This document shows, piece by piece, positions 1 through 6,329 of a DNA stretch of 10,304 nt. Where the stretch lies: positions 1-10,304 of the forward strand of contig CBDUNM010000172.1 in assembly GCA_965368585.1 (NCBI GenBank), read 5' to 3'. Both the position numbers and the translations under genes were made by a program. Source of the stretch: JARRQB01 sp965368585. GTDB taxonomy: Bacteria; Pseudomonadota; Gammaproteobacteria; Chromatiales; Chromatiaceae. Positions within the stretch are counted from its first letter, which is position 1. Each line of letters starts with the position of its first letter. Under the pieces are notes generated by a model, which saw only the letters and a list, made by a program, of their open reading frames with translations, searched no databases and had not been told where the DNA came from.

Positions 1-660
1 CTGCGGGCCCTGCAGCCGCGGCTCTACTCGATCGCCTCCAGCCAGGCCGAATACCCGGACGAGGTCCACCTCACCGTTGCCACGGTCGAGTACCGGACAC
101 TGGGACGCATCCATCTGGGCGGGGCCTCGGGTCACCTGACGCGGCGCATCGAGCAAGGCGACGTACAGCAGATCTATGTCGCCGAGAATCCGGCCTTCCG
201 ACTTCCGCAGGACGGCGACCGGGCGGTGATCATGGTGGGAGCCGGAACCGGTATCGCGCCGTTCCGGGGCTTTTTACAGCAGCGCGTCGCCAACGGTGAC
301 CGGGGACCCAACTGGCTGGTGTTCGGCAACCGCCATTTTCATCGCGACTTTCTGTACCAGAACGAATGGATCGAGCACCGCAGGGCCGGGCATCTGGACC
401 GCGTCACCCTGGCCTTTTCGCGCGACAGCGATGAGCGCCCGTACGTGCAGACCCGTCTGACGGAGGAGGGTGGCGAGATATTCCGCTGGCTGCAGGATGG
501 CGCGCACCTCTATGTCTGCGGTGGCCTGGCGATGGAAAAGGCCGTGCGCCGGTCGCTGGCGAACGTCGTTCAGACCCATGGCGGTCTGGGCGCGGCCGAG
601 GCCGACGAATTCATCGAGGACCTGCAGTCGCAGGGCCGCTACCAGAAGGACGCCTACTGA
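1..660 (+). CDS. cysJ: Sulfite reductase (NADPH) flavoprotein alpha subunit, 3' part only
   Basis: This is the C-terminal 219 residues of CysJ (about 600 in E. coli); the start and flavodoxin domain lie before the window. CysJ moves electrons from NADPH through FAD and FMN to the CysI hemoprotein for reduction of sulfite to sulfide in the cytoplasm. Seen here: the FAD-binding RLYSIAS at residues 7-13, the NADP-binding GAGTGIAPFR at about 80-89, FGNRHFHRDFLYQNEW typical of CysJ, YVCG at 171-174, and the C-terminus RYQKDAY, close to RYQRDVY of E. coli. One oddity is that the usual CGD is CGG (residues 173-175), and the following loop looks one residue shorter than in E. coli. The stop overlaps the cysI start (TGATG), so the two subunits are probably translationally coupled. 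The family call is secure; only the 5' end is missing. Confidence 0.96.
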   Translation: MRALQPRLYSIASSQAEYPDEVHLTVATVEYRTLGRIHLGGASGHLTRRIEQGDVQQIYVAENPAFRLPQDGDRAVIMVGAGTGIAPFRGFLQQRVANGDRGPNWLVFGNRHFHRDFLYQNEWIEHRRAGHLDRVTLAFSRDSDERPYVQTRLTEEGGEIFRWLQDGAHLYVCGGLAMEKAVRRSLANVVQTHGGLGAAEADEFIEDLQSQGRYQKDAY

Positions 661-2348
661 TGGACAGCGAAGTGAGTGCCAACGAAACCATCAAGGCCCG
701 CAGCCGCCTGCTGCGTGGAACCGTGGCGCAGAGCATGGCCGATCCGCTGACCGGGGCGCTGGCACCGGACGACGCCCAGATCAGCAAGTTCCACGGTTTC
801 TATGAACAGGACGACCGCGACCTGAGGGTCGATCGCCAGGAAAGGTGCCTTGAGCCCTATTACAGCTTCATGCTGCGTGCGCGTCTGCCCGGTGGCGTCT
901 GCACACCGCGCCAGTGGCTGGCGATCGACGCGGTAGGGCGCGAATTGGGTAACGGGACGATCCGCCTAACCACGCGTCAGACCTTCCAGTATCACGGCAT
1001 CCTGAAGAAGAATCTCAAGCCGCTGATACAGCGCATCAACCAGGCGATGATCGACTCGATCGGCGGCTGCGGCGACGTGAACCGCAACGTGCTGTGCGAT
1101 CCGAACCCTGAGCGTTCGGTATTGCACGCGGAGGTCCACGACTGGGCGCGCCGCATCAGCGAGCATCTCCTGCCCAAGACCCGCGCCTACCACGAGATCT
1201 GGCTGGACGGTGAACCGGTCGCGGGTGGCGAATCGGAGCCGGTGTACGGCCACACCTATCTGCCCCGCAAGTTCAAGACCGCGGTGGCGATACCGCCGCA
1301 CAACGACGTCGACGTCTTTACCAACGACCTGGGCTTTGTCGCGATCGCAGAGGACGATGAACTGCTCGGTTTCAACGTGCTGGCCGGCGGTGGCATGGGT
1401 ATCACCCATGACGACTGCAGCACCTATCCCCGTCTAGCCGATGAACTGGGCTTCATCCGCCCACGGGACGTCACTGCGGTCGCCGAGGCGGTCGTCACCA
1501 CGCAGCGTGATTTCGGTGACCGTGTCAGCCGACGACACGCGCGCCTGAAGTACACCATCGAGCGCATCGGCCTGGAGGCATTCGTCGCCCAGGTCGAGGC
1601 GCGATCCGGGGTGCGTTTCGAACCGGCGCGACCGGTGCAATTCACCACCCAGGGGGATCGTTTCGGCTGGGTTCGCAATGCCGACGGCAGTTGGAACCTG
1701 ACGCTGTTCATTGAGAACGGCCGCGTCGAGGACCGCGGAACGGTGCGGCTGATGAGCGGCCTGCGCGCGATCGCCGAACGACATCCCGGGGATTTCAGGA
1801 TCACCGCCAATCAGAACCTGGTCGTTGCCGGGGTTACTTCGGAACGACGGGATGGGATCGAGACCCTGGCGCGCGAGCATGGCCTGCTGGCCGAAGGCCG
1901 CAGCCCGACGCGGCTTGCCAGCATCGCCTGCGTCGCCCTGCCGACCTGCCCGCAGGCGATGGCCGAAGCCGAGCGCTACTTTCCGGAGCTTCTTGGCCGG
2001 GTCGAACGACTGGCGGCGCTCCATGGGATCGATGAGCGTGCCATCGTGATGCGCGTGACCGGCTGCCCGAACGGTTGTGCAAGGCCTTATGTAGCCGAGA
2101 TCGGCCTGGTGGGCAAGGGGCCTGGCCGATACAACCTGCACCTGGGGGGTGACGGCACCGGGCGGCGCCTGGCGCGCCTGTACCGCAAGAACCTGAACGA
2201 GGCCGAGATCCTCGAGATACTCGGGGGGCTGTTCGCGCAATACGCCGAGCAGGCCCGACAGGGGGAGGGTTTCGGCAATTTTCTCATCCGCACCGGCCTG
2301 ATCAGGCCGGTGCTGAATCCGGCGGAGGATTTCCATGCAGACCATTGA
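660..2348 (+). CDS. cysI: Sulfite reductase (NADPH) hemoprotein beta subunit
   Basis: CysI carries siroheme coupled to a 4Fe-4S cluster and reduces sulfite to sulfide with six electrons supplied by CysJ. The protein is 562 residues against 570 in E. coli. The four cluster cysteines are present as CVALPTC (C424, C430) and GCPNGC (C469, C473). Residues matching the siroheme and sulfite contacts are R142 in NRNV and K204/K206 in RKFKT. The repeated ferredoxin-like/siroheme halves are full length, ending with the family's typical C-terminus (IRPVLNPAEDF). The ATG at 660 shares its A with the cysJ stop and has AGAAGGA at 644-650, nine bases upstream. A GTG twelve bases further on lacks a good ribosome site. 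The 3' end overlaps cysH by 14 bases and contains a perfect 24-bp palindrome. No key residue is missing. Confidence 0.98.
   Translation: MDSEVSANETIKARSRLLRGTVAQSMADPLTGALAPDDAQISKFHGFYEQDDRDLRVDRQERCLEPYYSFMLRARLPGGVCTPRQWLAIDAVGRELGNGTIRLTTRQTFQYHGILKKNLKPLIQRINQAMIDSIGGCGDVNRNVLCDPNPERSVLHAEVHDWARRISEHLLPKTRAYHEIWLDGEPVAGGESEPVYGHTYLPRKFKTAVAIPPHNDVDVFTNDLGFVAIAEDDELLGFNVLAGGGMGITHDDCSTYPRLADELGFIRPRDVTAVAEAVVTTQRDFGDRVSRRHARLKYTIERIGLEAFVAQVEARSGVRFEPARPVQFTTQGDRFGWVRNADGSWNLTLFIENGRVEDRGTVRLMSGLRAIAERHPGDFRITANQNLVVAGVTSERRDGIETLAREHGLLAEGRSPTRLASIACVALPTCPQAMAEAERYFPELLGRVERLAALHGIDERAIVMRVTGCPNGCARPYVAEIGLVGKGPGRYNLHLGGDGTGRRLARLYRKNLNEAEILEILGGLFAQYAEQARQGEGFGNFLIRTGLIRPVLNPAEDFHADH
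2290..2313. repeat. Perfect 24-bp palindrome inside the end of cysI, just before the cysH ribosome site
   Basis: Each half reads GCACCGGCCTGA on its own strand, with no mismatch and no central spacer. As RNA it can form a stem of about nine GC-rich base pairs with a six-base loop. It ends ten bases before the cysH Shine-Dalgarno sequence at 2324-2329. The peptide encoded here (GLIRPV) is conserved in CysI, so part of the symmetry may follow from the amino acids, but codon choice completes it. Possible roles are control of cysH translation by ribosomes finishing cysI, mRNA stability, or a protein-binding site. The structure is certain; the function is inference. Confidence 0.6.
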
Positions 2349-3057
2349 ACAACTGTCGCCCCCGGAGCTCGAGGATACCGCCGACCTGGCGCGCATCAAT
2401 CGCACGCTGGAGGCCCTGAGTGCGCAGCAGCGGGTCGAGTGGGCATTGCACTATCTGCCCGGCAATCACGTCCTCACCTCAAGCTTCGGCATCCAGGCGG
2501 CGATGATGCTGCACCTAGTGAGCCGGGTCAGGGCGGACATTCCGGTGGTGCTGATCGATACCGGCTATCTGTTTCCCGAGACCTATGGTTTCGTGGACGA
2601 GCTGACCGGGCGCCTGGGTCTGAATCTGCACACCTATCGCGCGGCGCTGTCACCAACCTGGCAGGAGACGCGCTACGGCAGACTGTGGGAGCAGGGTCTG
2701 ACCGGCATCGAACGCTATAACCGGATCAACAAGGTCGAACCGCTCAAACGCGCGCTGCGGGATCTCGATGCCGGCAGCTGGTTCGCGGGACTCCGTCGCG
2801 ACCAGGCCGACAGCCGCGCCGCTCTGCCGATCGTGCGGGTACAGGATGGGCGATTCAAGATCCATCCGATCATCGACTGGAACAATCGCGACGTCTACCG
2901 CTATCTGCGCCGTCACCGCTTGCCGTATCACCCGCTGTGGGAACAGGGCTATGTCTCGGTCGGCGATACCCATACCAGCCGCCCGCTGGAGGCCGGCATG
3001 CGCGCCGAAGACACCCGTTTCCACGGGCTCAAGCGCGAGTGCGGCATCCACGAGTAA
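2335..3057 (+). CDS. cysH: Phosphoadenosine phosphosulfate (PAPS) reductase, thioredoxin-dependent
   Basis: CysH reduces PAPS to sulfite and adenosine 3',5'-bisphosphate, using thioredoxin or glutaredoxin. The protein is 240 residues (E. coli 244). Visible family features are the nucleotide-binding loop SSFGIQ (49-54), IDTGYLFPETY (74-84), NKVEPLKRAL, GLRRDQADSR, PIIDWNNRDVY, YHPLWEQGY, SVGDTHT, and the C-terminal KRECGIHE with the single catalytic cysteine C236. The paired cysteines that bind a 4Fe-4S cluster in APS reductases are absent. It is therefore the PAPS type, consistent with the APS kinase gene next door. The ATG at 2335 has GGAGGA at 2324-2329 and lies 14 bases inside cysI, suggesting coupling. 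Nothing appears broken. Confidence 0.97.
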   Translation: MQTIEQLSPPELEDTADLARINRTLEALSAQQRVEWALHYLPGNHVLTSSFGIQAAMMLHLVSRVRADIPVVLIDTGYLFPETYGFVDELTGRLGLNLHTYRAALSPTWQETRYGRLWEQGLTGIERYNRINKVEPLKRALRDLDAGSWFAGLRRDQADSRAALPIVRVQDGRFKIHPIIDWNNRDVYRYLRRHRLPYHPLWEQGYVSVGDTHTSRPLEAGMRAEDTRFHGLKRECGIHE

Positions 3058-3097
3058 CGCCGCGGGGCCGGTTTGATCCGGTCTGTTTCATATCGAA

Positions 3098-3122
3098 CCA
3101 CACCACACCACACCACACCACA
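3098..3122. repeat. Five tandem copies of CCACA in the cysH-cysC gap
   Basis: The pentamer CCACA occurs five times without interruption, followed by one extra C. It lies in the 101-bp gap between cysH and cysC, ending 36 bases before the cysC start. Perfect short tandem repeats are prone to slippage, so copy number could vary between strains and change the length of the cysC leader. The reading frame of cysC is open backwards through the repeat into cysH, but the repeat is not needed to explain the CysC protein. No regulatory role is shown by the sequence. Confidence 0.85.
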
Positions 3123-3158
3123 CTGCACTCTGCCGAACGGCAAGATCGGAGAAAGAAC

Positions 3159-3785
3159 ATGAACAGCAACATCGTTTGGCACTCACACCCGGTGGACCAA
3201 GCAACGCGGGCCGAACAGAAGTCGCAGCGCCCGCTGGTGATCTGGTTCACCGGCCTGAGCGCCTCGGGCAAGTCGACCATCGCCGGTGCTCTGGAGCAGA
3301 TCCTCAGCGGGCAGGGTTATCACACCTATCTGCTGGATGGCGACAACGTCCGGCATGGCCTGTGTCGCGACCTCGGCTTTGGCGACGCTGACCGGCAGGA
3401 GAACATCCGCCGGGTCGGCGAGGTCGCGAAGCTCATGGCCGATGCCGGACTGATTGTGCTGGCGGCCTTCATCTCGCCGTTCCGCGCCGACCGACGAATT
3501 GTCCGCGACATCCTGCCGGACGGACAGTTCGTGGAGGTGTTCGTTGACGCGCCGCTCGATACCTGCCGCGGACGTGATCCCAAGGGGCTCTACGCCAAGG
3601 CCGAGTGCGGGGAGATCCGCCGATTCACCGGCATCGACAGCCCCTACGAGGTGCCGCAGAAGCCCGAGGTGCACATCTGCGCCGGTGAGGTCTCGGTCGC
3701 CGGGGCGGTGAACCAGCTGCTCGCTTATCTGCACGCGGCCGGGGCGCTCCACGAGGGCTACCAGCCGGTTGCACTCGAGGCCTGA
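3159..3785 (+). CDS. cysC: Adenylylsulfate (APS) kinase
   Basis: CysC phosphorylates APS with ATP to give PAPS, the substrate of CysH. It is 208 residues from the ATG at 3159 (E. coli 201). Seen in order: Walker A GLSASGKST (32-40), LLDGDNVRHGL (58-68), RQENIRRVGEVAKLM, FISPFR with the conserved serine S106, RDPKGLYAKA, and FTGIDSPYEVPQKPE. The frame stays open upstream to 2937, but the homologous part begins only a little after 3159. GGAG at 3148-3151 is seven bases before this ATG, so 3159 is the start chosen. It stands alone, without fusion to CysN. It is probably part of the same operon as cysJIH, though the 101-bp gap would also allow a separate promoter. The DUF2061 gene follows 21 bases after its stop. 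Confidence 0.97.
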   Translation: MNSNIVWHSHPVDQATRAEQKSQRPLVIWFTGLSASGKSTIAGALEQILSGQGYHTYLLDGDNVRHGLCRDLGFGDADRQENIRRVGEVAKLMADAGLIVLAAFISPFRADRRIVRDILPDGQFVEVFVDAPLDTCRGRDPKGLYAKAECGEIRRFTGIDSPYEVPQKPEVHICAGEVSVAGAVNQLLAYLHAAGALHEGYQPVALEA

Positions 3786-3806
3786 GTGCCGGGCGGGAGA
3801 AAATCG

Positions 3807-4160
3807 ATGTTCTTGTTCAACAGGTTTCCCCAGACCGCCGACGCAGGTACGGGCGAGCGCCCGATCCGCAGTCTGGCCAAGGCCGTTTCGTGGCGGGTGA
3901 CCGGGTCGATCGACACCCTGCTGCTGTCCTGGTTCTTCACCGGCGACCTGGGGATCGCGGCGGCGATTGGCCTGACCGAGGTGGTTACCAAGATGCTGCT
4001 GTACTACCTGCACGAGCGCGCGTGGAGCCGGGTGGCGTTCGGCCGCTCCGGACCGCATCGCCTGGCTGTGGCGACCCCGAGGGGCGCAGACTCCCCGGGC
4101 TGCCCGCAAATGGCAGCTACCGTGGACGCCGCCAACCTGGGTCGGCAGGCCGTGGGTTGA
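3807..4160 (+). CDS. Small DUF2061-type membrane protein of the sulfate assimilation operon
   Basis: This is a protein of 117 residues. Residues 21-75 carry the pattern RSLAKAVSWRVTGSIDT, then a hydrophobic stretch (about 35-55), then GLTEVVTKMLLYYLHERAW, which I recognise as the DUF2061 domain. Known members are short predicted membrane proteins of unknown function, often found beside or fused to sulfate-activation genes. A role in sulfate uptake or assimilation is therefore suggested by context only. The second hydrophobic segment is about residues 50-68. The tail from about 81 to 117 matches nothing I know and may be a poorly conserved extension; its last codons lie in a strong hairpin. 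The ATG at 3807 has GGGAGA at 3795-3800. A GTG at 3786 in the same frame lacks such spacing and is less likely. Confidence 0.85.
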   Translation: MFLFNRFPQTADAGTGERPIRSLAKAVSWRVTGSIDTLLLSWFFTGDLGIAAAIGLTEVVTKMLLYYLHERAWSRVAFGRSGPHRLAVATPRGADSPGCPQMAATVDAANLGRQAVG

Positions 4161-4178
4161 CCGGGCGGTCAGCCCACG
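4151..4178. terminator. Long hairpin over the end of the DUF2061 gene, possible operon terminator without a T run
   Basis: The arms CGTGGGTTGACCG (4151-4163) and CGGTCAGCCCACG (4166-4178) pair over 13 positions with only one G-U wobble. The nominal loop is two bases, so the innermost pair would open. The stop codon of the upstream gene lies inside the left arm. There is no T tract on either side, so it is not a textbook intrinsic terminator. It may still stop or protect the cys transcript, or be an old insertion junction, because transposase debris begins about a dozen bases further on. Confidence 0.45.
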
Positions 4179-4189
4179 TCAGCCCGCAG

Positions 4190-4490
4190 CTATGCATAGA
4201 ATCCACTGCGGCTAACGCCCAACAACCGGCAAAGCAGTCTTACCGGACAGGCCTTCTTCTCTTGGGCAATGAACCGATGGCTTGGTTCGACTCTGTCGCG
4301 AAGAAGGCCGTCGCTTGTTGAAGAATTCCCTCTCCAGCTTCAGACGCCGATTCTCCACTCGCAGGCGCCGCGGCTCCTCCTGTCGGCTGTCAACTTGCCA
4401 TTGCCACGAAACACATCGCTCTCATCCGTCTGCAACTCCTCGATCCACCGATCCAGCATTCCCCGATCAATTCCTAACGCGGCATAGCCG
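4190..4490 (-). pseudogene. Decayed IS3-family transposase remnant (end of orfA, start of orfB)
   Basis: Reading the minus strand, four pieces in shifting frames line up with an IS3-family element. First is GIDRGMLDRWIEEL followed by FRGNGKLT (about 4475-4388). Next is RRLRVENRRLKLEREF (4382-4317), the classic orfA C-terminal helix, although the usual EREILKK reads EREFFNK here. Then comes ATAFFATES (4314-4270), the end of orfA. Last is RFIAQEKKACPVRLLCRL followed by LGVSRSGFYA (ending at 4193), the start of orfB in an overlapping frame. At least two frameshifts break orfA, and the tryptophan expected after FYA is a TAG stop (4190-4192). The catalytic DDE part of orfB is missing altogether. 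I found no terminal inverted repeats. This is a fossil, not an active element. Plus-strand open frames over this stretch are its antisense. Confidence 0.8.
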
Positions 4491-4516
4491 GAACCTCGGC
4501 TGGTGCAACATGCAGG

Positions 4517-4726
4517 CTAGAGCGAGGGGATCATCCCGGCCTGGCTCATGTTTTCTCAGCCATGGAATCGTGCACCGTTTGTCGGCCCGGGCATGACGAG
4601 CAAATAGGTCGTACCACCCTGAAACCCACCTCGGGTAAATTTCTGCATGACTGCTTCTACTTTATCGACGAGTCGTTTGGGCTTTGCTATGTCGTTCTAC
4701 CTACACCCTGCGCCAACGAAGCATGA
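4517..4726 (+). pseudogene. Truncated fragment of an uncharacterised, multi-genome protein family
   Basis: A plus-strand frame reads LERGDHPGLAHVFSAME, SCTVCRPGHDEQIGRTTLKP, SGKFLHDCFYFIDESFGLCY, then LPTPCANEA and a stop. The only ATG is at 4562, which would give 54 residues. From memory this resembles the middle of a longer protein family with sections like GDHPGLVHIFSAMEAC, KTFLKP, GKCLHYYFYFIDEELGLCY and RVPTW, annotated as hypothetical in many bacterial genomes. If so, both ends are lost here: the N-terminal part runs into IS3 debris and the match stops after the LPTP section. It would then be a non-functional internal fragment. The peptide pattern is seen directly; the family match is recollection and the family's function is unknown to me. 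Confidence 0.55.
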
Positions 4727-4772
4727 AATTTATTTGTATTCTTGCTCGAGAATTTATCGGGCTGATTGGGTT

Positions 4773-4786
4773 GTCGCCTAGGCGAC
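4773..4786. other. 14-bp perfect palindrome downstream of glgC
   Basis: GTCGCCTAGGCGAC is its own reverse complement. In RNA it would make a five-pair stem with a CUAG tetraloop, 32 bases after the glgC stop on the minus strand. No T run follows, so it is at best a weak 3'-end signal. The surrounding stretch 4727-4818 is relatively AT-rich and otherwise holds nothing I recognise. Confidence 0.3.
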
Positions 4787-4818
4787 CTGGTTACGACGCT
4801 GCGATCGGCGAACATACG

Positions 4819-6084
4819 TCAAACGACGGGCATTGAATCTTGTCCGAGCATCGTTGGCGTAACCAGCACGATGCCTTTCTCGGTCACTCGAAACCGCTTG
4901 GCATCCGCCTTAGCGTCCTCTCCAATTACGGTACCCTCGGGTAATGCACAGCCCCGATCTATGATGGCGCGATTGATCCGACAATGACGTCCAATCTCTA
5001 CTTCCGGCAGAAGCACCGAACTCTCGACCACCGAATAGGAGTTGATCTTGACCCGAGAGAACAACAATGAATTGCGCACCAGGGCGCCGGAGATGACACA
5101 TCCGCCGGAGACCACCGAATCCAGGGCCTTGCCCTCCCGGCCTTCGTCCTGGAAGATGAATTTTGCGCCAGGCAGCTGTTGCTGATAGGTGAGTATCGGC
5201 CATTGCTGGTCGTAGAGATTCAGCTCAGGGGAAACAGACACCAGTTCCATGTTGGCTTCCCAGAAAGCATCCACCGTACCCACGTCGCGCCAATAAGGCT
5301 GCCCACCGGTATCCGGATCACGAAACGGAAATGCAAACACGCGACGATCCTTGATGATGCCTGGAATGATGTTCTTGCCGAAATCGTGATTGGATGTCGG
5401 GTCCTTGGCGTCCTTTTCCAACTGCTCGAACAGAAACTCGGTGTTAAAGACATAGTTCCCCATTGACGCCAGTGCCTTGTCCGGGATGCCCGGTTGGTGT
5501 CGAGGCCGGTCGGGTTTTTCGTCGAAGCCGATAACACGCAACTCTTCATCGACGCTCATGACTCCGAATTCTCGGGCATCTTGCAGCGAAACGTCCACGC
5601 AGGCCACCGTCATATCGGCCTCCCTTTCGACGTGGTCCGCCAGCAGCTCACCATAGTCCATTTTATAGATGTGATCGCCCGACAAAATCAACACATACTT
5701 CGGACGCAAGGCACGAATAATGTCGAGATTCTGATAGATGGCGTCCGCCGTCCCCAAGTACCAGTCGCCGGTGGTTCGTTGCGAAGCCGGCAACACTTCA
5801 ATGAACTCCCCCAGGTTGCTCTGAAAGGAGTTCCAACCGCGCGCCAGGTGGCGAATCAGCGAATGCGCCTTGTATTGGGTCAGAACACCGATACGACGGA
5901 TACCTGAATTGACACAATTGGACAACGGGAAGTCGATAATTCTGAACTTCCCACCGAAATACACCGCGGGTTTGGTGCGGATGTCGGTCAATTCATACAA
6001 TCTGCTCCCTCGCCCCCCGGCCAGAACCAAGGCAAGCGTGTCACGGGTCAGTCTATTTATATGGCGTAGATCGTTACTTTGCAT
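4819..6084 (-). CDS. glgC: Glucose-1-phosphate adenylyltransferase (ADP-glucose pyrophosphorylase)
   Basis: GlgC makes ADP-glucose from ATP and glucose-1-phosphate, the controlled first step of bacterial glycogen synthesis. It has 421 residues (E. coli 431). Seen in order: the nucleotide-binding LVLAGGRGSRLYELT (19-33), K38 in TKPAVYFGGKFRIIDFPLSN (matching the fructose-bisphosphate-binding K39 of E. coli), WYLGTADAIYQNLDIIR, the catalytic-region GDHIYKMDY, the sugar-binding GFDEKP, and PYWRDVGTVDAFWEANM. The C-terminal part (from about residue 290) carries the left-handed beta-helix repeats. The start at 6084 has GAGGA at 6095-6091, six bases away. It follows glgB on the same strand after 245 bp, so it may be in one transcript or have its own promoter in that gap. 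It appears intact and allosterically competent. Confidence 0.97.
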   Translation of the reverse strand: MQSNDLRHINRLTRDTLALVLAGGRGSRLYELTDIRTKPAVYFGGKFRIIDFPLSNCVNSGIRRIGVLTQYKAHSLIRHLARGWNSFQSNLGEFIEVLPASQRTTGDWYLGTADAIYQNLDIIRALRPKYVLILSGDHIYKMDYGELLADHVEREADMTVACVDVSLQDAREFGVMSVDEELRVIGFDEKPDRPRHQPGIPDKALASMGNYVFNTEFLFEQLEKDAKDPTSNHDFGKNIIPGIIKDRRVFAFPFRDPDTGGQPYWRDVGTVDAFWEANMELVSVSPELNLYDQQWPILTYQQQLPGAKFIFQDEGREGKALDSVVSGGCVISGALVRNSLLFSRVKINSYSVVESSVLLPEVEIGRHCRINRAIIDRGCALPEGTVIGEDAKADAKRFRVTEKGIVLVTPTMLGQDSMPVV

Positions 6085-6329
6085 GATTCGTCCTCGGCTT
6101 CGGATTCGCAGTTTTGGGGGATTGCTTTGTTATTTCTAACTCTAAGTCATCGTTTTTGTTCAGCCGGTCATCTGAACGCCTGACGCCCAGGTCGGATCAG
6201 GTGCGTACCCTCCAGCGCTTCGCGACGCATGACAGGTTATCGCGCATACCAAGTCGACGCTGACTCGTCTGATTGTGCCGCACCAAGCTGAACAGCCGGT
6301 ATTGATGCGCCAGCTGCGGACGGCGCCGG
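6085..6329. other. glgB-glgC intergenic stretch, no gene seen
   Basis: This is 245 bp between the glgB stop and the glgC start, both on the minus strand. I see no protein frame with family features. The part nearest glgC (about 6105-6165) is AT-rich compared with its surroundings and could hold a promoter or leader for glgC, but no clear -35/-10 pair stands out. A short inverted repeat, GTTCAG and CTGAAC around an eight-base loop, lies at about 6159-6178. On the minus strand it is followed by five A residues rather than T, so it is not an intrinsic terminator for glgB. Confidence 0.4.

Noticed and set aside
1434..2405. Minus-strand open frame of 323 codons opposite cysI and the start of cysH
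   Set aside because: It lies wholly antisense to genes with clear catalytic motifs, its protein has no recognisable domain, and long antisense frames are usual in GC-rich coding DNA.
3098..3122. Possible CRISPR-like array
   Set aside because: The units are five bases with no spacers; it is a simple tandem repeat.
2937..3158. N-terminal extension of CysC through the CCACA repeat
   Set aside because: The extra 74 residues are encoded partly out of frame inside cysH and partly by the repeat, match nothing in CysC, and the ATG at 3159 has its own ribosome site.
3183..4109. Minus-strand open frame of 308 codons opposite cysC and the DUF2061 gene
   Set aside because: Antisense shadow of two well-supported genes; its composition (rich in R, G, A and H) is typical of a shadow.
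4282..4596. Plus-strand frame of 104 codons between the operons
   Set aside because: It is mostly the antisense of the IS3-family remnant, whose minus-strand peptides are the recognisable ones.
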